Origin: Vibrio gigantis | Lineage (GTDB): Bacteria; Pseudomonadota; Gammaproteobacteria; Enterobacterales; Vibrionaceae | Length of the DNA stretch: 64,000 nt | Reading direction: 5' to 3' | Assembly (NCBI RefSeq): GCF_024347515.1 | Contig: NZ_AP025492.1 | Span: 434,001-498,000 of the forward strand | Part shown: one piece after another, positions 43,449-54,102 of the stretch | Numbering within the stretch: position 1 is the first letter of the stretch | Layout of the letters: every line of letters begins with the position of its first letter | Notes under the pieces: generated by a model | Database searches by the model: none | Told to the model about the DNA's origin: nothing | What the model saw: only the letters and a program-made list of their open reading frames with translations | Program-made: the position numbers and the translations under genes

Positions 43449-44711
43449 TTACATAGTAAACGCAGCTTGAATTGCATAGAAGAACACAACAGCAAGTAGA
43501 GCACCTGCTGGCAATGTCACAATCCAAGAAGCCACGATATTACGTACAACGCCTAAGTTTAGTGCTGCGATACCACGAGCAAAACCAACACCCAATACTG
43601 CACCAACGAGTGTTTGTGTAGTAGAGATTGGAAGGCCAGTACCTGAAGCTAGTACAACCGTACATGCCGTTGCAAGTTGCGCAGCAAAACCACGGCTTGG
43701 TGTTAATTCTGTAATACCAGTACCAACGGTTGCCATTACTTTATGACCCATTGTTGCAAGACCAACAACGATACCGAAACCACCTAGAGGAAGAATCCAC
43801 CATGCGATAGTACTCTTACCTGTGATTTCGCCCATGTGCTCAACGGTTGATACAACAGCAGACAGTGGACCAATCGCGTTTGCAACGTCGTTTGAACCGT
43901 GTGCAAATGCCATCGCACAAGCTGTGATAACCATTAGTACAGAGAAGATACCTTCAACACCGGCAAAGCCGTGGTCTTCTTCGCGGTTAGCAAATTTCTT
44001 CTGGATGTATAGGTAACCACCAATCATAACAAGAGCAGAAACGCCAGCAGCCCAAACCCATGCTTCGGTGTTGCTTAGGTGAAGACCAACGTGCTTAAGA
44101 CCTTTCTTGATCGTTACAAGTGCAATCACCATCGTTGTGATGAACATGTATACCGGTACAAAGCGCTTCGCGTTGAATAGCGGGTTCTCTGTATCAAAGA
44201 TAAGTCGTTGAGCACTTACAAATATGACATAAGCGAAGAAACCGGAAATAACGGGTGTGATAATCCAACTGCCCACAATACCTTGAACACTGTTCCAGTC
44301 TACGGCTTCAGTACCTACAGAGATACAAGCAAAACCGATGATTGCACCGATGATGGAGTGAGTCGTAGAAACAGGCCAGCCCATGTAAGAAGCGAGAAGT
44401 AGCCATGTACCTGCAGCTAAAAGAGCCGACATCATACCGTACACAAGTACATCAGGTTGATGAGCGAATAGAGACGTTTCGATAACACCTTTACGGATCG
44501 TGTCTGTTACTTCGCCGCCCGCAAGGTAAGCACCTGCGAATTCAAAGATCATTGCGATAATGATCGCTTGTTTAACGGTTAGAGCTTTAGAGCCTACTGA
44601 GGTGCCCATTGCGTTCGCAACGTCATTTGCACCAATACCAATAGCCATCAAGAAACCGAAAGCTGCTGCAACAATAATCAGGACAGTGCCGTAGTTAGCA
44701 AGGATATCCAT
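43449..44711 (-). CDS. Inorganic phosphate transporter, Pit family
   Basis: This 420-residue inner-membrane protein takes up metal-phosphate using the proton gradient. The duplicated family signatures GANDVANAMGTSVGSKAL (N-terminal half) and GSNDVANAIGPLSAVV (C-terminal half) are both present, with about ten hydrophobic segments. It lies 128 bp downstream of the DUF47 gene on the same strand; that pairing is common, and DUF47 proteins are thought to control their Pit partner. Confidence 0.93.
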   Translation of the reverse strand: MDILANYGTVLIIVAAAFGFLMAIGIGANDVANAMGTSVGSKALTVKQAIIIAMIFEFAGAYLAGGEVTDTIRKGVIETSLFAHQPDVLVYGMMSALLAAGTWLLLASYMGWPVSTTHSIIGAIIGFACISVGTEAVDWNSVQGIVGSWIITPVISGFFAYVIFVSAQRLIFDTENPLFNAKRFVPVYMFITTMVIALVTIKKGLKHVGLHLSNTEAWVWAAGVSALVMIGGYLYIQKKFANREEDHGFAGVEGIFSVLMVITACAMAFAHGSNDVANAIGPLSAVVSTVEHMGEITGKSTIAWWILPLGGFGIVVGLATMGHKVMATVGTGITELTPSRGFAAQLATACTVVLASGTGLPISTTQTLVGAVLGVGFARGIAALNLGVVRNIVASWIVTLPAGALLAVVFFYAIQAAFTM

Positions 44712-44839
44712 CGTAATACCTAGTTGTTTGATAACAAGCGGAACAAATTTAGACGCAAAAAACCGCTCAGCGAGAGAAATACTCAGCGCATAAGTGGTTT
44801 GTTCAAAAAATGCTCTTCGTTATATGGTTAACGTATGAT

Positions 44840-45520
44840 TTAAGATCGAGAAAGCATTACTTCAAGACGAGCGCCTACACGCTGTGCTTGATCTGCAATA
44901 CCACCAACCCATTCAAGAATTTTGTATAAGAACATGATATCAACTGGATTCAGATCGCCTTCAATCGCCATTAGTTGTTGGCGTAGTTCGATCTGCATCG
45001 CATCCGTGTCATCTTCAATTACATCTAATTGATGAATCATTTCGGCAACGAGTGTTACTTCACGGCCTTTAAAGCCAGTCTCAAGTAATTCGTCTAATTC
45101 ATTGATTACGTTTTGTGCTTGGTTCGCTGCATCTAGACAACGTTTAACGTAAGCGATGAAGTTTTCTTGCATAGGAGCAGGAATGACAAGTTGACGACCA
45201 TATACACGGCCAGCAATGTCTTTCGCTAGGTTTGCGAGTTTGTCTTGCTGAGTTAATAGCTCCAACATATCGGTGCGATCAACTGGCATAAACAAACCAC
45301 GAGGAAGTTTAAGGCGAATTTCACGTTTTAGTACGTCAGCTTCTTTCTCAAGGTGAGAAATTTGAGCTCGAATTTCTGATGCTTTTTCCCAGTCACCTTT
45401 TGAAGAAACTTCAAAGAAATTAACTAGGTGAGAACAACATTCGTTCACGCATACTACGTGACGCTGCAAAGGTTTAATTGGGGACTTTGCAAATAACCCC
45501 ATAATTGTATTTACTGGCAT
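44840..45520 (-). CDS. PhoU-like DUF47 (TIGR00153) protein, partner of the phosphate carrier
   Basis: The protein has 226 residues if it starts at the second ATG (MPVNTIMGLFAKSPI); a start two codons earlier is possible. It is all-helical and resembles PhoU, with LRQQLMAIEGDLNPVDIMFLY near the end, typical of the TIGR00153 family. It is the first gene of the two-gene operon with the Pit transporter. A regulatory role for transport is inferred from pairing. Confidence 0.92.
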   Translation of the reverse strand: MPVNTIMGLFAKSPIKPLQRHVVCVNECCSHLVNFFEVSSKGDWEKASEIRAQISHLEKEADVLKREIRLKLPRGLFMPVDRTDMLELLTQQDKLANLAKDIAGRVYGRQLVIPAPMQENFIAYVKRCLDAANQAQNVINELDELLETGFKGREVTLVAEMIHQLDVIEDDTDAMQIELRQQLMAIEGDLNPVDIMFLYKILEWVGGIADQAQRVGARLEVMLSRS

Positions 45521-45727
45521 GGTCATCCAACCTAATAAATAATAACCTTAAAACAACATACACCATATTCATGGTGAAATGTTAAGCGATGGCTACAAAG
45601 TCGCGCATGTTAACCTAATCAATCTCTCATTAAAACTGTTTTAGATCATCATAAGAGCGATATTTCTGACTTGCCGACTTTTCAAATTGGCAATATCCTG
45701 TCCCTATCTTCACAGAAAGGTATAACT

Positions 45728-47245
45728 ATGGAAACCGAGATAGAACTGAAGTTTTTTGTTTCTCCTGAATTTTCAGAGACTTTACGCAATAAAATTGCTG
45801 AAACTAAAGTACTTCAGCACAGTTGTCGTGAGCTAGGTAACATCTACTTTGACACCGCTGACAACTGGCTACGTAAGCACGATACTGGCTTACGCATTCG
45901 ACGCTTTGATGACGTATTTGTACAAACCGTAAAGACAGCTGGTCGTGTGGTTGCTGGCCTGCATCAAAGGCCTGAATACAATGCAGAACACGACAGCAAC
46001 GAACCCAAATTAGCCCTGCACCCAGAGGATATCTGGCCAGCGGGTAAAGACATCGACACGTTACAAGCTGAACTTACTCCTCTATTTTCTACCAACTTCA
46101 CACGTGAGCAGTGGTTGATTGGTATGCCTGATGGTAGCCAAGTCGAGGTCGCATTCGATCAAGGCTTCGTTGAATCTGGCGAACTGCAAGAACCGATTTG
46201 CGAAGTCGAATTGGAGCTTAAATCTGGTCAAACGGATGCTCTATTTACCTTGTCTCGCCAGTTCTGCGAACAAGGTGGTATGCGTTTGGGCAACCTAAGC
46301 AAAGCTGCTAAGGGTTACCGACTTGCTCAAGGTTATCAAGGAGATGAAGTCACTCCTTTGACCTTAGTTGATACTGACAAAAGTGATACCGTTGAATCGT
46401 GTTTCATTCAATCTTTAGAGCATGCTCTCGCTCATTGGCACTATCACGAGCAGATTTTTACCGAGCGCCAATCGATTGAAGCGCTACATGAGATTAGTCA
46501 TTCACTGAGTTTTATCCGTCAGACTTTCACTATCTATGGCGGTATTGTGCCAAGACGCGCTAGCGCTATTTTACGCCAAGAGCTTAAGTGGCTTGAACAA
46601 GAGCTCGACTGGCTGAAAAGCTATGACCACTTCGAAGACTTGCTCGAAGATAAAGGCCACGTGTTACGTAAGCTTGATGCGCGTAAGTTCTTAGTCGCTG
46701 AGCTTAAAGAGATGCAAGAGCAACTTCCAGATCGAGAAGAGTTACTTACTTTGCTGAGCTCTGCTCGTTACACTGGTTTACTGCTAGACCTGAGCCGTTG
46801 GATCTTATCTCGTGGCTGGCAGCCTTTCTTAGACGAAAAAGCTCGAGAACAAATGGCACGTGGTATTGAGTGGTTTTCGGTTAAGCAGTTAGATCGTACA
46901 TGGGCAGATTTGATGGAAGCTTTTCCACCAGAACGAGTGATGACTAGCCAAGCGTATATTGATCAGCAATACCGTTTAATGCGCAATCTATACTCTGGTG
47001 TGGGTTTCGCGAGTTTGTATGATGACGATGAGCGTAACAGCTTCCGCTTACCATGGGCTGATATGGTTCAAGGCATTGATGATTTGCTGGCACTTAAAAC
47101 ATTAGAGCCTTTGACTGAGAAGCTGGAGGGCGATGAGAAGGTTCAACTAGAGCGTTGGCTGGCTCGTCAAGAAGTGTCCATTCTGCATGCAATGGAACAG
47201 ACACGCCAAATCAGTGTTGAGGTTGAGCCATATTGGCAAGACTAA
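45728..47245 (+). CDS. ygiF: CYTH-CHAD inorganic triphosphatase
   Basis: I start at the ATG at 45728, which gives METEIELKFFV with the CYTH signature ExExK at the very N-terminus; the longest frame adds 19 residues. The CYTH domain (residues 1-200; CEVELELKSGQ) binds and hydrolyses triphosphate with divalent metal. The CHAD domain (about 225-490; IEALHEISHSLSFIRQTF) is a helical His-rich polyphosphate-binding domain. The 505-residue protein lies near the SH3 protein as ygiF-ygiM do in E. coli. Confidence 0.92.
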   Translation: METEIELKFFVSPEFSETLRNKIAETKVLQHSCRELGNIYFDTADNWLRKHDTGLRIRRFDDVFVQTVKTAGRVVAGLHQRPEYNAEHDSNEPKLALHPEDIWPAGKDIDTLQAELTPLFSTNFTREQWLIGMPDGSQVEVAFDQGFVESGELQEPICEVELELKSGQTDALFTLSRQFCEQGGMRLGNLSKAAKGYRLAQGYQGDEVTPLTLVDTDKSDTVESCFIQSLEHALAHWHYHEQIFTERQSIEALHEISHSLSFIRQTFTIYGGIVPRRASAILRQELKWLEQELDWLKSYDHFEDLLEDKGHVLRKLDARKFLVAELKEMQEQLPDREELLTLLSSARYTGLLLDLSRWILSRGWQPFLDEKAREQMARGIEWFSVKQLDRTWADLMEAFPPERVMTSQAYIDQQYRLMRNLYSGVGFASLYDDDERNSFRLPWADMVQGIDDLLALKTLEPLTEKLEGDEKVQLERWLARQEVSILHAMEQTRQISVEVEPYWQD

Positions 47246-47268
47246 ATTCAATATCTTTATCAATATGA

Positions 47269-47294
47269 AAATAGGGCTCTGGCCCTATTTTTTT
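47269..47294. terminator. Terminator shared by ygiF and the ion channel gene
   Basis: AAATAGGGC pairs with GCCCTATTT around TCTG, followed by T residues. It overlaps the last codons of the convergent ion channel gene. Confidence 0.75.
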
Positions 47295-48034
47295 GTTTGT
47301 TGCTCAAGCTTTTCTAGGCGTTCTAAGATTTTCTGTTGCTGCTCAATGATTTTCTCAAGATGCTTCTCTTTGTTTTCCGCTCGTTGACTCTCATGATGAG
47401 TTGGAGAGGTGATCAAAGAGGTAATCAAGCCTGAAATCATACCAAACACCCCCACACCGCAAATGATCACCAGAGAAGCGACTAACTTTCCTGAGCTTGT
47501 GACAGGATAATGATCGCCATATCCCACCGTACTGATGGTGACGAAAGCCCACCATAAAGCATCTTGTCCAGTAGTGATGTTGGCATTGGGATCTTTGTGC
47601 TCTAACAGAAGTATTGTCCCCGCTCCTATGGTCAGGAGAATAACCAACAGCAGTATAATTGAGGCGAGGGTAGTTTCTTTGCGATTGCGAAATAGTTCTC
47701 TGACAACGCGTTTACCTGAACGGAGAACAAGAATGACACGCAAAATCTGAAAAATGCGAGCGAAACGAAGAGGCTCGATCATCGGGATGCTTGCTAAGAA
47801 ATCGATCCAGTGTACTTTTAGGTATTCTTTTTTGTTTTGTGATCTGAATAGATCAATTGTGAGCTGAAAAAGAAAAACACTACAGATAATGAAATCGAGG
47901 CCGATAAGGACTTGTTTCGATTCTTTATCAATCGGTACGAACAATAAGCCTGAGATCACAAATAACGCTAAGAAAGAGAGAATCAGTGACAATAAGCTCA
48001 TTGGCTTGGTGACGTCTTTGGTATTATTCAACAT
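47285..48034 (-). CDS. Voltage-gated potassium channel-like protein
   Basis: The 249-residue protein has the six-segment layout of a Kv-type channel. A voltage-sensor-like S4 helix is rich in Arg and Lys (RFARIFQILRVILVLRSGKR). The selectivity filter is TISTVGYGDHYP (near residue 170), so potassium selectivity is expected. The C-terminal 40 residues are a charged coiled coil (EKHLEKIIEQQQKILERLEKL), probably for tetramer assembly. It is a single gene; regulation is unknown. Confidence 0.9.
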   Translation of the reverse strand: MLNNTKDVTKPMSLLSLILSFLALFVISGLLFVPIDKESKQVLIGLDFIICSVFLFQLTIDLFRSQNKKEYLKVHWIDFLASIPMIEPLRFARIFQILRVILVLRSGKRVVRELFRNRKETTLASIILLLVILLTIGAGTILLLEHKDPNANITTGQDALWWAFVTISTVGYGDHYPVTSSGKLVASLVIICGVGVFGMISGLITSLITSPTHHESQRAENKEKHLEKIIEQQQKILERLEKLEQQTKK

Positions 48035-48131
48035 TCATACGAGGCTCAAAATAAATCGCGAACTTTGACTGACATAGCCACCTCGCGGATATAGAAGCCA
48101 TCAATATATAAGAATTAATGGAGAACTGACA

Positions 48132-49388
48132 ATGACTAAACTGTCATTCAAGCCGTGGGAAAGGATAATCTCTGACGTTCGTCTCGTTCCAAAAATGGTC
48201 ATGCTGATGATATTCAGCACTATCTTGATCATTTCGAAGCAGCTATGGGACGCAAGTACGTTTTACGATTCATTGCTTGCTGCCACCAACAATGCGCAAG
48301 TTGCACAGCAGCATTACGAGACTTACCTAGTTCAAGTGGCTTGGCAAACAGCCTTAATGATCATTGTGTTTGTGGTTCTTCTATTGGCAGCGGCGAAAGT
48401 GATGCTGCGCCAAACCCAATACCTAAGTGATGCAATCAAAACCATGGCAGATAAGAACCTGTCAGTACCAATTCACATGGATTGCAAAGATGAATACGGC
48501 GACGTGGCACGCGAGCTTGAGAAAACACGAGTTCAACTGCACGACATGGTTAAAGCTCAAGTGGCTTCTTCTGATGAGCTGTTTGCTCTGACTGAAGTGA
48601 TGACCATCAGCATGTCTGAAACCAAAGAGTCAGCTCAAGAAGAATTCAACGAGATCGATCAGCTTGCGACAGCAATGAGCGAGATGACCTCTACGGTGCA
48701 AACTGTAGCCGAGCATGCGCAAAGCGCTTCTTCATTGACGGAACAGGCATCAGGCCAAGCGTTAACTGGTCAGAAATTCGTTCAGGGCTCTGTGTCTAAG
48801 ATGAGTGAGCTGTCTTCAGATATCGCAGCCTCTGCAGCAGCGGTAAACCAAGTAGAAGAGCGGGTTGACTCAATTGGCAGTGTGGTTGGTACTATTCAGG
48901 GTATTTCAGAACAAACAAACCTATTAGCATTGAACGCTGCTATTGAGGCCGCGCGTGCGGGTGAAGCAGGTCGTGGTTTTGCAGTTGTTGCCGATGAGGT
49001 TCGTAACCTTGCGCAGCGTACTCAACAAGCGACAGTCGAGATTCAAGATATGATCAGCCACTTACAAAGCAGTGCTAATTCTGCGGTTGAGCTGATGGAA
49101 AAGAGTGTTGTTGAAGCCGCTGAAGGCGTTGATCTGGTGACTAATGCTGGTACAGAGCTTGATGGCATCGTAAGCCAAGTAAATCAAATCAATGATATGA
49201 ATTTCCAAATCGCGACCGCTGCAGGTCAACAGAGCAGTGTTGCTGAAGAGATGAGTGTTAACCTGACTAACGTTCGAGAGCTTGTTGAAGCTTCTGTGGT
49301 AGTGGTTGGTGAGTTGTTAGAGACCTCCCAGCTTATGGAAAGCAACGCGCAAGAACTCGATGGTAAGATTAAGCAATTTAAGGTTTAG
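48132..49388 (+). CDS. Methyl-accepting chemotaxis protein
   Basis: The 418-residue protein has two membrane segments (about 18-38 and 72-92) with only some 30 residues between, so it lacks a true periplasmic sensor domain. A HAMP domain follows (KTMADKNLSVPIH). The highly conserved signalling tip reads EQTNLLALNAAIEAARAG and then GFAVVADEVRNLAQRT. It will bind CheA/CheW. The stimulus might be membrane-borne or internal; the sequence does not tell. Confidence 0.93.
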   Translation: MTKLSFKPWERIISDVRLVPKMVMLMIFSTILIISKQLWDASTFYDSLLAATNNAQVAQQHYETYLVQVAWQTALMIIVFVVLLLAAAKVMLRQTQYLSDAIKTMADKNLSVPIHMDCKDEYGDVARELEKTRVQLHDMVKAQVASSDELFALTEVMTISMSETKESAQEEFNEIDQLATAMSEMTSTVQTVAEHAQSASSLTEQASGQALTGQKFVQGSVSKMSELSSDIAASAAAVNQVEERVDSIGSVVGTIQGISEQTNLLALNAAIEAARAGEAGRGFAVVADEVRNLAQRTQQATVEIQDMISHLQSSANSAVELMEKSVVEAAEGVDLVTNAGTELDGIVSQVNQINDMNFQIATAAGQQSSVAEEMSVNLTNVRELVEASVVVVGELLETSQLMESNAQELDGKIKQFKV

Positions 49389-49476
49389 TCCTTAGCTCCT
49401 AATCTTCATCCGTAAAGGCTTATTATCAGAGACATTTTCTCAGTTGTAAGCTCAACCAGATAAGTTAATCGATAAG

Positions 49477-49507
49477 ACGCCCACATTGCTAATGTGGGCG
49501 TTTTTTA
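49477..49507 (+). terminator. Terminator of the chemotaxis gene
   Basis: ACGCCCACATT pairs with AATGTGGGCGT around GCT and ends in six T residues, about 90 bp past the stop. Confidence 0.85.
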
Positions 49508-49612
49508 TTGGCCTAACTTTGGTATAACTTATCTTTAGCTATGAAAACTCGTTATTGAAGAACTGAATCGACGAACCGATTGTTCGGCGCGCAGCTTATA
49601 CAAGGAAGAAAC

Positions 49613-52462
49613 ATGCCATTGCCTTCTCAACTCATCACTCACTCTCAGTCTGCTTTTGAGCAATTATTAGAGCATCAAAGTGAAGTCATCAATACCTGGC
49701 CTGAGCCAATGACTGAAGATCTTAAACGTGTACTCGGTTTAAGCTGTTTTGTTGGTGATTGCTTGCAACGTGATACGGTTTTATGTGGTGACTTACCTGA
49801 TATGTTGGCATGCGAAAAACGCGCTGAAGGGTACCGAAAACGACTGGCTGAATTGCTTTCTGGCTGTGCCGATGAAATGAGCGGTCAGCGCGTGCTGCGT
49901 CAATTTCGCAATCGAGAAATGACCTACATTGCTTGGCGTGACTTCATGGGGGCATGGGAGCTAGAGCAGAGCCTAAACCACCTATCGATGTTGGCTGAGG
50001 CGATGATCTTCGAGACCTATCAATGGCAGTACGATATTTGTTGTAAAGAGTGGGGCACGCCTTGTAATGAACAAGGTGAAGCACAGCCGATGCTGATCAT
50101 TGGTATGGGCAAGCTCGGTGGTGGTGAGCTTAACTTCTCTTCTGATATCGATCTAATCTTTACCTACCCTGAGAATGGCGAAACCCAAGGAGCAAGACGA
50201 AGCATTGCTAACGCGCAGTTCTTCACGCGTTTAGGGCAACGTATTATTAAGGCGCTTGATCAACAAACCTTTGACGGGTTCTGCTATCGAGTAGACATGC
50301 GCTTACGCCCATTCGGTGAAAGTGGCCCATTGGTAATGAGCTACGCAGCACTGGAAGATTATTACCAAGAACAAGGCCGCGACTGGGAACGGTACGCCAT
50401 GGTCAAAGCGCGAGTGATGGGTAGCGAAATGTATCCTGAGTATCAAGAACTTCGCCAGATGCTACGCCCATTTGTGTTCCGCCGTTATATTGATTTTAGT
50501 GCGATTCAATCTCTGCGCCGAATGAAGTCGATGATTAGCAGTGAAGTGCGCCGCCGTGGTTTATCGAACAATATCAAGCTGGGTTCTGGTGGTATTCGCG
50601 AAGTGGAATTTATCGCTCAAGTTTTCCAATTAATTCGTGGTGGCCGTGAACCGAGTCTTCGTGGCCGAGGGTTACTGGAAACTTTAAGCGCTATTGAGTC
50701 TCTTCATTTGCTAGAGGCTGAAGAGGTGGGGCATCTACGCGAGGCTTACTTGTTTTTACGTCGTCTTGAGAATTTGTTACAAGCCATGGCTGATAAGCAG
50801 ACTCAAACTTTACCTGACGGTGAATTCGAACAACTGCAGCTTGCCATTGCCATGCAATTTTCCGATTGGGATAGCTTGATTGCGGCAACTCGCGCCCATA
50901 TGGCTAATGTACATACCGTGTTCGAAGACCTGATTGGTGTTGATGAAGATGACGCCAACCCGATTGCGAGTCACTTTAGTGAACTGTGGGATATGGCGCA
51001 TAAGCCGGATGTTATCGAGCATGTATTAGAACATGACATTGCTATCGCCAACCCACCAGAAGCTGCGAAAACGATCATTCAGTTTAAAGCCGATTTAGCT
51101 AAAAAAACCCTTGGTCCACGAGGGCGAGAAGTACTCAATCGACTGATGCCGAAAGTATTTCAAGCTCTGTATACCGCTAAGGATGCAGAGTTTGGGTTGT
51201 CGCGAGTACTGCACCTACTGCATAAAATCGTTACGCGTACTACTTACCTTGAGTTATTAGATGAACACCCTGGTGCGTTGACTCAGTTGGTTCGTTTATG
51301 TACAGCAAGCCCGATGATCTCGGAGCAATTGGGTCGTTACCCAATTCTGTTAGATGAACTTATCGATCCTCAGCAGCTCTATAATCCAGTGCCTTTGGAG
51401 TCTTACAAGACAGAGCTGCGTGATTACCTTGCTCGTATTCCTGAAGACGATATGGAACAGCAGATGGAAGGTCTGCGTCAGTTTAAGCAGACTTGTATCT
51501 TGAGAATTGCTGCGGCCGATATTGCGGGCGCGCTGCCTGTGATGAAGGTCAGTGATCACTTGACGTACTTAGCAGAAGCGATTGTCGAAGCCGGTGTTAA
51601 TCAAGCTTGGTTACAGGTGTCGGCTAAGTTTGGTGAGCCTACCCATCTTAAAGACCGTGAAGGGCGTGGTTTTGCTGTCGTTGGTTATGGCAAAGTCGGC
51701 GGGTGGGAGCTTGGCTATAACTCCGATCTCGATATCGTGTTCATGCACGACTGTCCTGTACACATCTATACTGATGGTAAGAAAGAAATCGATGGACGCC
51801 AATTCTATCTGAGGTTGGCACAGCGTATTATTCATATTTTCTCGACCAGAACCGCTTCTGGTATTCTTTACGAAGTAGATACTCGGTTGCGTCCATCTGG
51901 TGCTTCTGGCTTATTGGTGAGTCCAACCGATGCCTTTGACGAGTATCAACACAATGATGCGTGGACTTGGGAGCACCAAGCTTTGACTCGTGCTCGTATG
52001 ATCTACGGTGATGAGCAATTGGCTTCCGCATTCAATAAAACACGTCATGAGGTGTTGTGCCTGCCACGTGATGAAGCAACGTTGAAGAAAGCCGTGGTGG
52101 ATATGCGTGAAAAAATGCGCGGCCATTTAGGTGGTAAAAAAGCCGAACGATTCATGCTGAAACAAGATGCTGGCGGCATTACCGATATTGAATTCTTAGC
52201 GCAATACCTAGTGCTTCGATACAGTAATGAGAAGCCTAAGCTTACTCGCTGGTGTGACAATGTCAGAATCTTTGAAAGCCTTTTGTCACAAGAGATTATG
52301 GATGAGCAGCAAGGCATGGCATTAACCCATGCTTATACAACGTTAAGAGATGAAATCCACCACCGGAATCTACTCAACCTTGATGCAGACGTGGCGATTG
52401 AAAAGTTTGAAATGGAAAGAGAACATGTTGTTCAAGCATGGAAGCAGTGGATGGAAGCATAA
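49613..52462 (+). CDS. glnE: Glutamine synthetase adenylyltransferase/deadenylase
   Basis: GlnE adds and removes AMP on glutamine synthetase in response to PII and nitrogen state. Two nucleotidyltransferase domains are visible: [18 protein letters not shown] (about residue 165, deadenylylation side) and [18 protein letters not shown] (about 690, adenylylation side). I start at the ATG at 49613 (AAGGAAG upstream); the longer frame adds 11 residues with a TTG start. The 949-residue length is typical. hldE follows, the same order as in E. coli. Confidence 0.96.
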   Translation: MPLPSQLITHSQSAFEQLLEHQSEVINTWPEPMTEDLKRVLGLSCFVGDCLQRDTVLCGDLPDMLACEKRAEGYRKRLAELLSGCADEMSGQRVLRQFRNREMTYIAWRDFMGAWELEQSLNHLSMLAEAMIFETYQWQYDICCKEWGTPCNEQGEAQPMLIIGMGKLGGGELNFSSDIDLIFTYPENGETQGARRSIANAQFFTRLGQRIIKALDQQTFDGFCYRVDMRLRPFGESGPLVMSYAALEDYYQEQGRDWERYAMVKARVMGSEMYPEYQELRQMLRPFVFRRYIDFSAIQSLRRMKSMISSEVRRRGLSNNIKLGSGGIREVEFIAQVFQLIRGGREPSLRGRGLLETLSAIESLHLLEAEEVGHLREAYLFLRRLENLLQAMADKQTQTLPDGEFEQLQLAIAMQFSDWDSLIAATRAHMANVHTVFEDLIGVDEDDANPIASHFSELWDMAHKPDVIEHVLEHDIAIANPPEAAKTIIQFKADLAKKTLGPRGREVLNRLMPKVFQALYTAKDAEFGLSRVLHLLHKIVTRTTYLELLDEHPGALTQLVRLCTASPMISEQLGRYPILLDELIDPQQLYNPVPLESYKTELRDYLARIPEDDMEQQMEGLRQFKQTCILRIAAADIAGALPVMKVSDHLTYLAEAIVEAGVNQAWLQVSAKFGEPTHLKDREGRGFAVVGYGKVGGWELGYNSDLDIVFMHDCPVHIYTDGKKEIDGRQFYLRLAQRIIHIFSTRTASGILYEVDTRLRPSGASGLLVSPTDAFDEYQHNDAWTWEHQALTRARMIYGDEQLASAFNKTRHEVLCLPRDEATLKKAVVDMREKMRGHLGGKKAERFMLKQDAGGITDIEFLAQYLVLRYSNEKPKLTRWCDNVRIFESLLSQEIMDEQQGMALTHAYTTLRDEIHHRNLLNLDADVAIEKFEMEREHVVQAWKQWMEA

Positions 52463-52582
52463 CCTAGCCATAGCTTAACGACTGATGCGTCTATCTAGAT
52501 AGGCTTTATTCATTTATCTATAGTTTAGCCACTGTAATCAGTGTGCTAGACTCTAGCCAGATTCGATTTTTGGAGATCCATA

Positions 52583-54013
52583 ATGAAACCAATTCTACCT
52601 GACTACAGCCAATCAGGCGTTCTTGTTGTCGGTGACGTAATGCTTGACCGTTACTGGTATGGCCCAACTGGCCGTATTTCACCAGAAGCACCTGTACCCG
52701 TTGTAAAAGTAGAAAATAACGAAGAGCGTCCTGGTGGTGCTGCCAACGTAGCAATGAATATTGCTTCACTTGGTGGCCACGCTCATATCGTTGGTTTGAC
52801 CGGTAAAGATGAGCCTGCTGAGGTGTTAAAAAATACCTTAGGCGCACTTAAGGTTAAATGTGATTTCGTTGAGTTAGAAGATTACCCAACCATTACTAAA
52901 CTTCGTGTAATGAGCCGTGGTCAGCAGCTTATTCGCCTTGATTTTGAAGACAAGTTTGAGAATACAGATCCTGAGCTTGTTTTGTCTCGTATGGAGCAAG
53001 CGCTTCCTAACGTACGTTCGGTAATTCTATCGGATTATGCAAAAGGTGCTCTTGAGCACGTGCAGAGCTTTATCCAAAAAGCGCGTGCGGCGAAGGTTCC
53101 TGTGTTTATCGATCCGAAAGGCGCTGATTTTGAACGCTACCGTGGTGCGACTTTACTTACGCCAAACATGGCTGAATTCGAGTTGGTGGCTGGCAAAGTA
53201 AAATCTGAAGAAGAAATGATCGAGAAAGGACTCGCGCTAATCGAAGAGTTCGATTTTGAAGCATTACTTGTTACTCGTAGCGAACATGGTATGACGTTAC
53301 TTCGTAAAGGTTTAGAACCATTCCATTTGCCAACTCAAGCGAAAGAAGTGTACGACGTGACGGGTGCCGGTGATACGGTTATCTCGGTACTGGCGGCTTC
53401 TGTTGCTGCTGGTAAGCCACTGGATGAAGCCTGTGCATTGGCGAATGCTGCCGCAGGTGTTGTGGTTGGTAAGCTGGGAACATCAACCTTGTCGACAATT
53501 GAACTAGCGGAAGCGATTCACGGTAGTCAAGATACAGACTACGGCGTTATCTCTGAAGCAGCACTGGTTGAAGCGGTGAAGCGTGCTCGTGCGAAAGGCG
53601 AGAAAGTGGTTATGACTAATGGTTGCTTTGACATTCTCCATGCTGGCCATGTTTCTTACATGAACCATGCTGCTGAGTTAGGCGATCGCTTGATCGTTGC
53701 CGTGAATACTGATGAATCAGTAAAGCGCTTGAAAGGCCCTGGTCGCCCTGTGAACCCAACCGATCGCCGTATGGCGGTATTGGCGGGTTTAGGTGCGGTT
53801 GACTGGGTGGTACCGTTTTCTGAAGACACACCTCAACGTTTGATCTCTGAAGTGCTACCAAGCATTTTAGTAAAAGGTGGTGATTACAAACCTGAAGAGA
53901 TCGCTGGTGGGGCGGAAGTGATTGCAGCTGGCGGTGAAGTTAAAGTACTTAACTTTGAAGATGGTTGCTCGACTACTGAAATAATTAAAGCGATCAAAGG
54001 TGGTCGAGGCTAA
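52583..54013 (+). CDS. hldE: Bifunctional heptose kinase / ADP-heptose synthase
   Basis: HldE makes the ADP-heptose precursor of the LPS inner core. The N-terminal PfkB-type kinase phosphorylates heptose-7-phosphate ([18 protein letters not shown], then [10 protein letters not shown] with the catalytic Asp). The C-terminal cytidylyltransferase-like domain ([15 protein letters not shown], near residue 350) adenylylates it. The full 476-residue length shows that the two domains are fused as in E. coli. GGAG precedes the start. Confidence 0.97.
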   Translation: MKPILPDYSQSGVLVVGDVMLDRYWYGPTGRISPEAPVPVVKVENNEERPGGAANVAMNIASLGGHAHIVGLTGKDEPAEVLKNTLGALKVKCDFVELEDYPTITKLRVMSRGQQLIRLDFEDKFENTDPELVLSRMEQALPNVRSVILSDYAKGALEHVQSFIQKARAAKVPVFIDPKGADFERYRGATLLTPNMAEFELVAGKVKSEEEMIEKGLALIEEFDFEALLVTRSEHGMTLLRKGLEPFHLPTQAKEVYDVTGAGDTVISVLAASVAAGKPLDEACALANAAAGVVVGKLGTSTLSTIELAEAIHGSQDTDYGVISEAALVEAVKRARAKGEKVVMTNGCFDILHAGHVSYMNHAAELGDRLIVAVNTDESVKRLKGPGRPVNPTDRRMAVLAGLGAVDWVVPFSEDTPQRLISEVLPSILVKGGDYKPEEIAGGAEVIAAGGEVKVLNFEDGCSTTEIIKAIKGGRG

Positions 54014-54046
54014 TTTCTGGCTCTGATTACCCAGTTTAATCGATAA

Positions 54047-54077
54047 TAAAAATGCCGCTCGACGAGCGGCATTTTTG
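54047..54077. terminator. Terminator between hldE and tolC
   Basis: AAAATGCCGCTC pairs with GAGCGGCATTTT nearly without a loop and has flanking A and T runs. It serves two convergent genes. Confidence 0.85.
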
Positions 54078-54102
54078 TAGCTGTAGCTAGCGTAATTTAG
54101 AA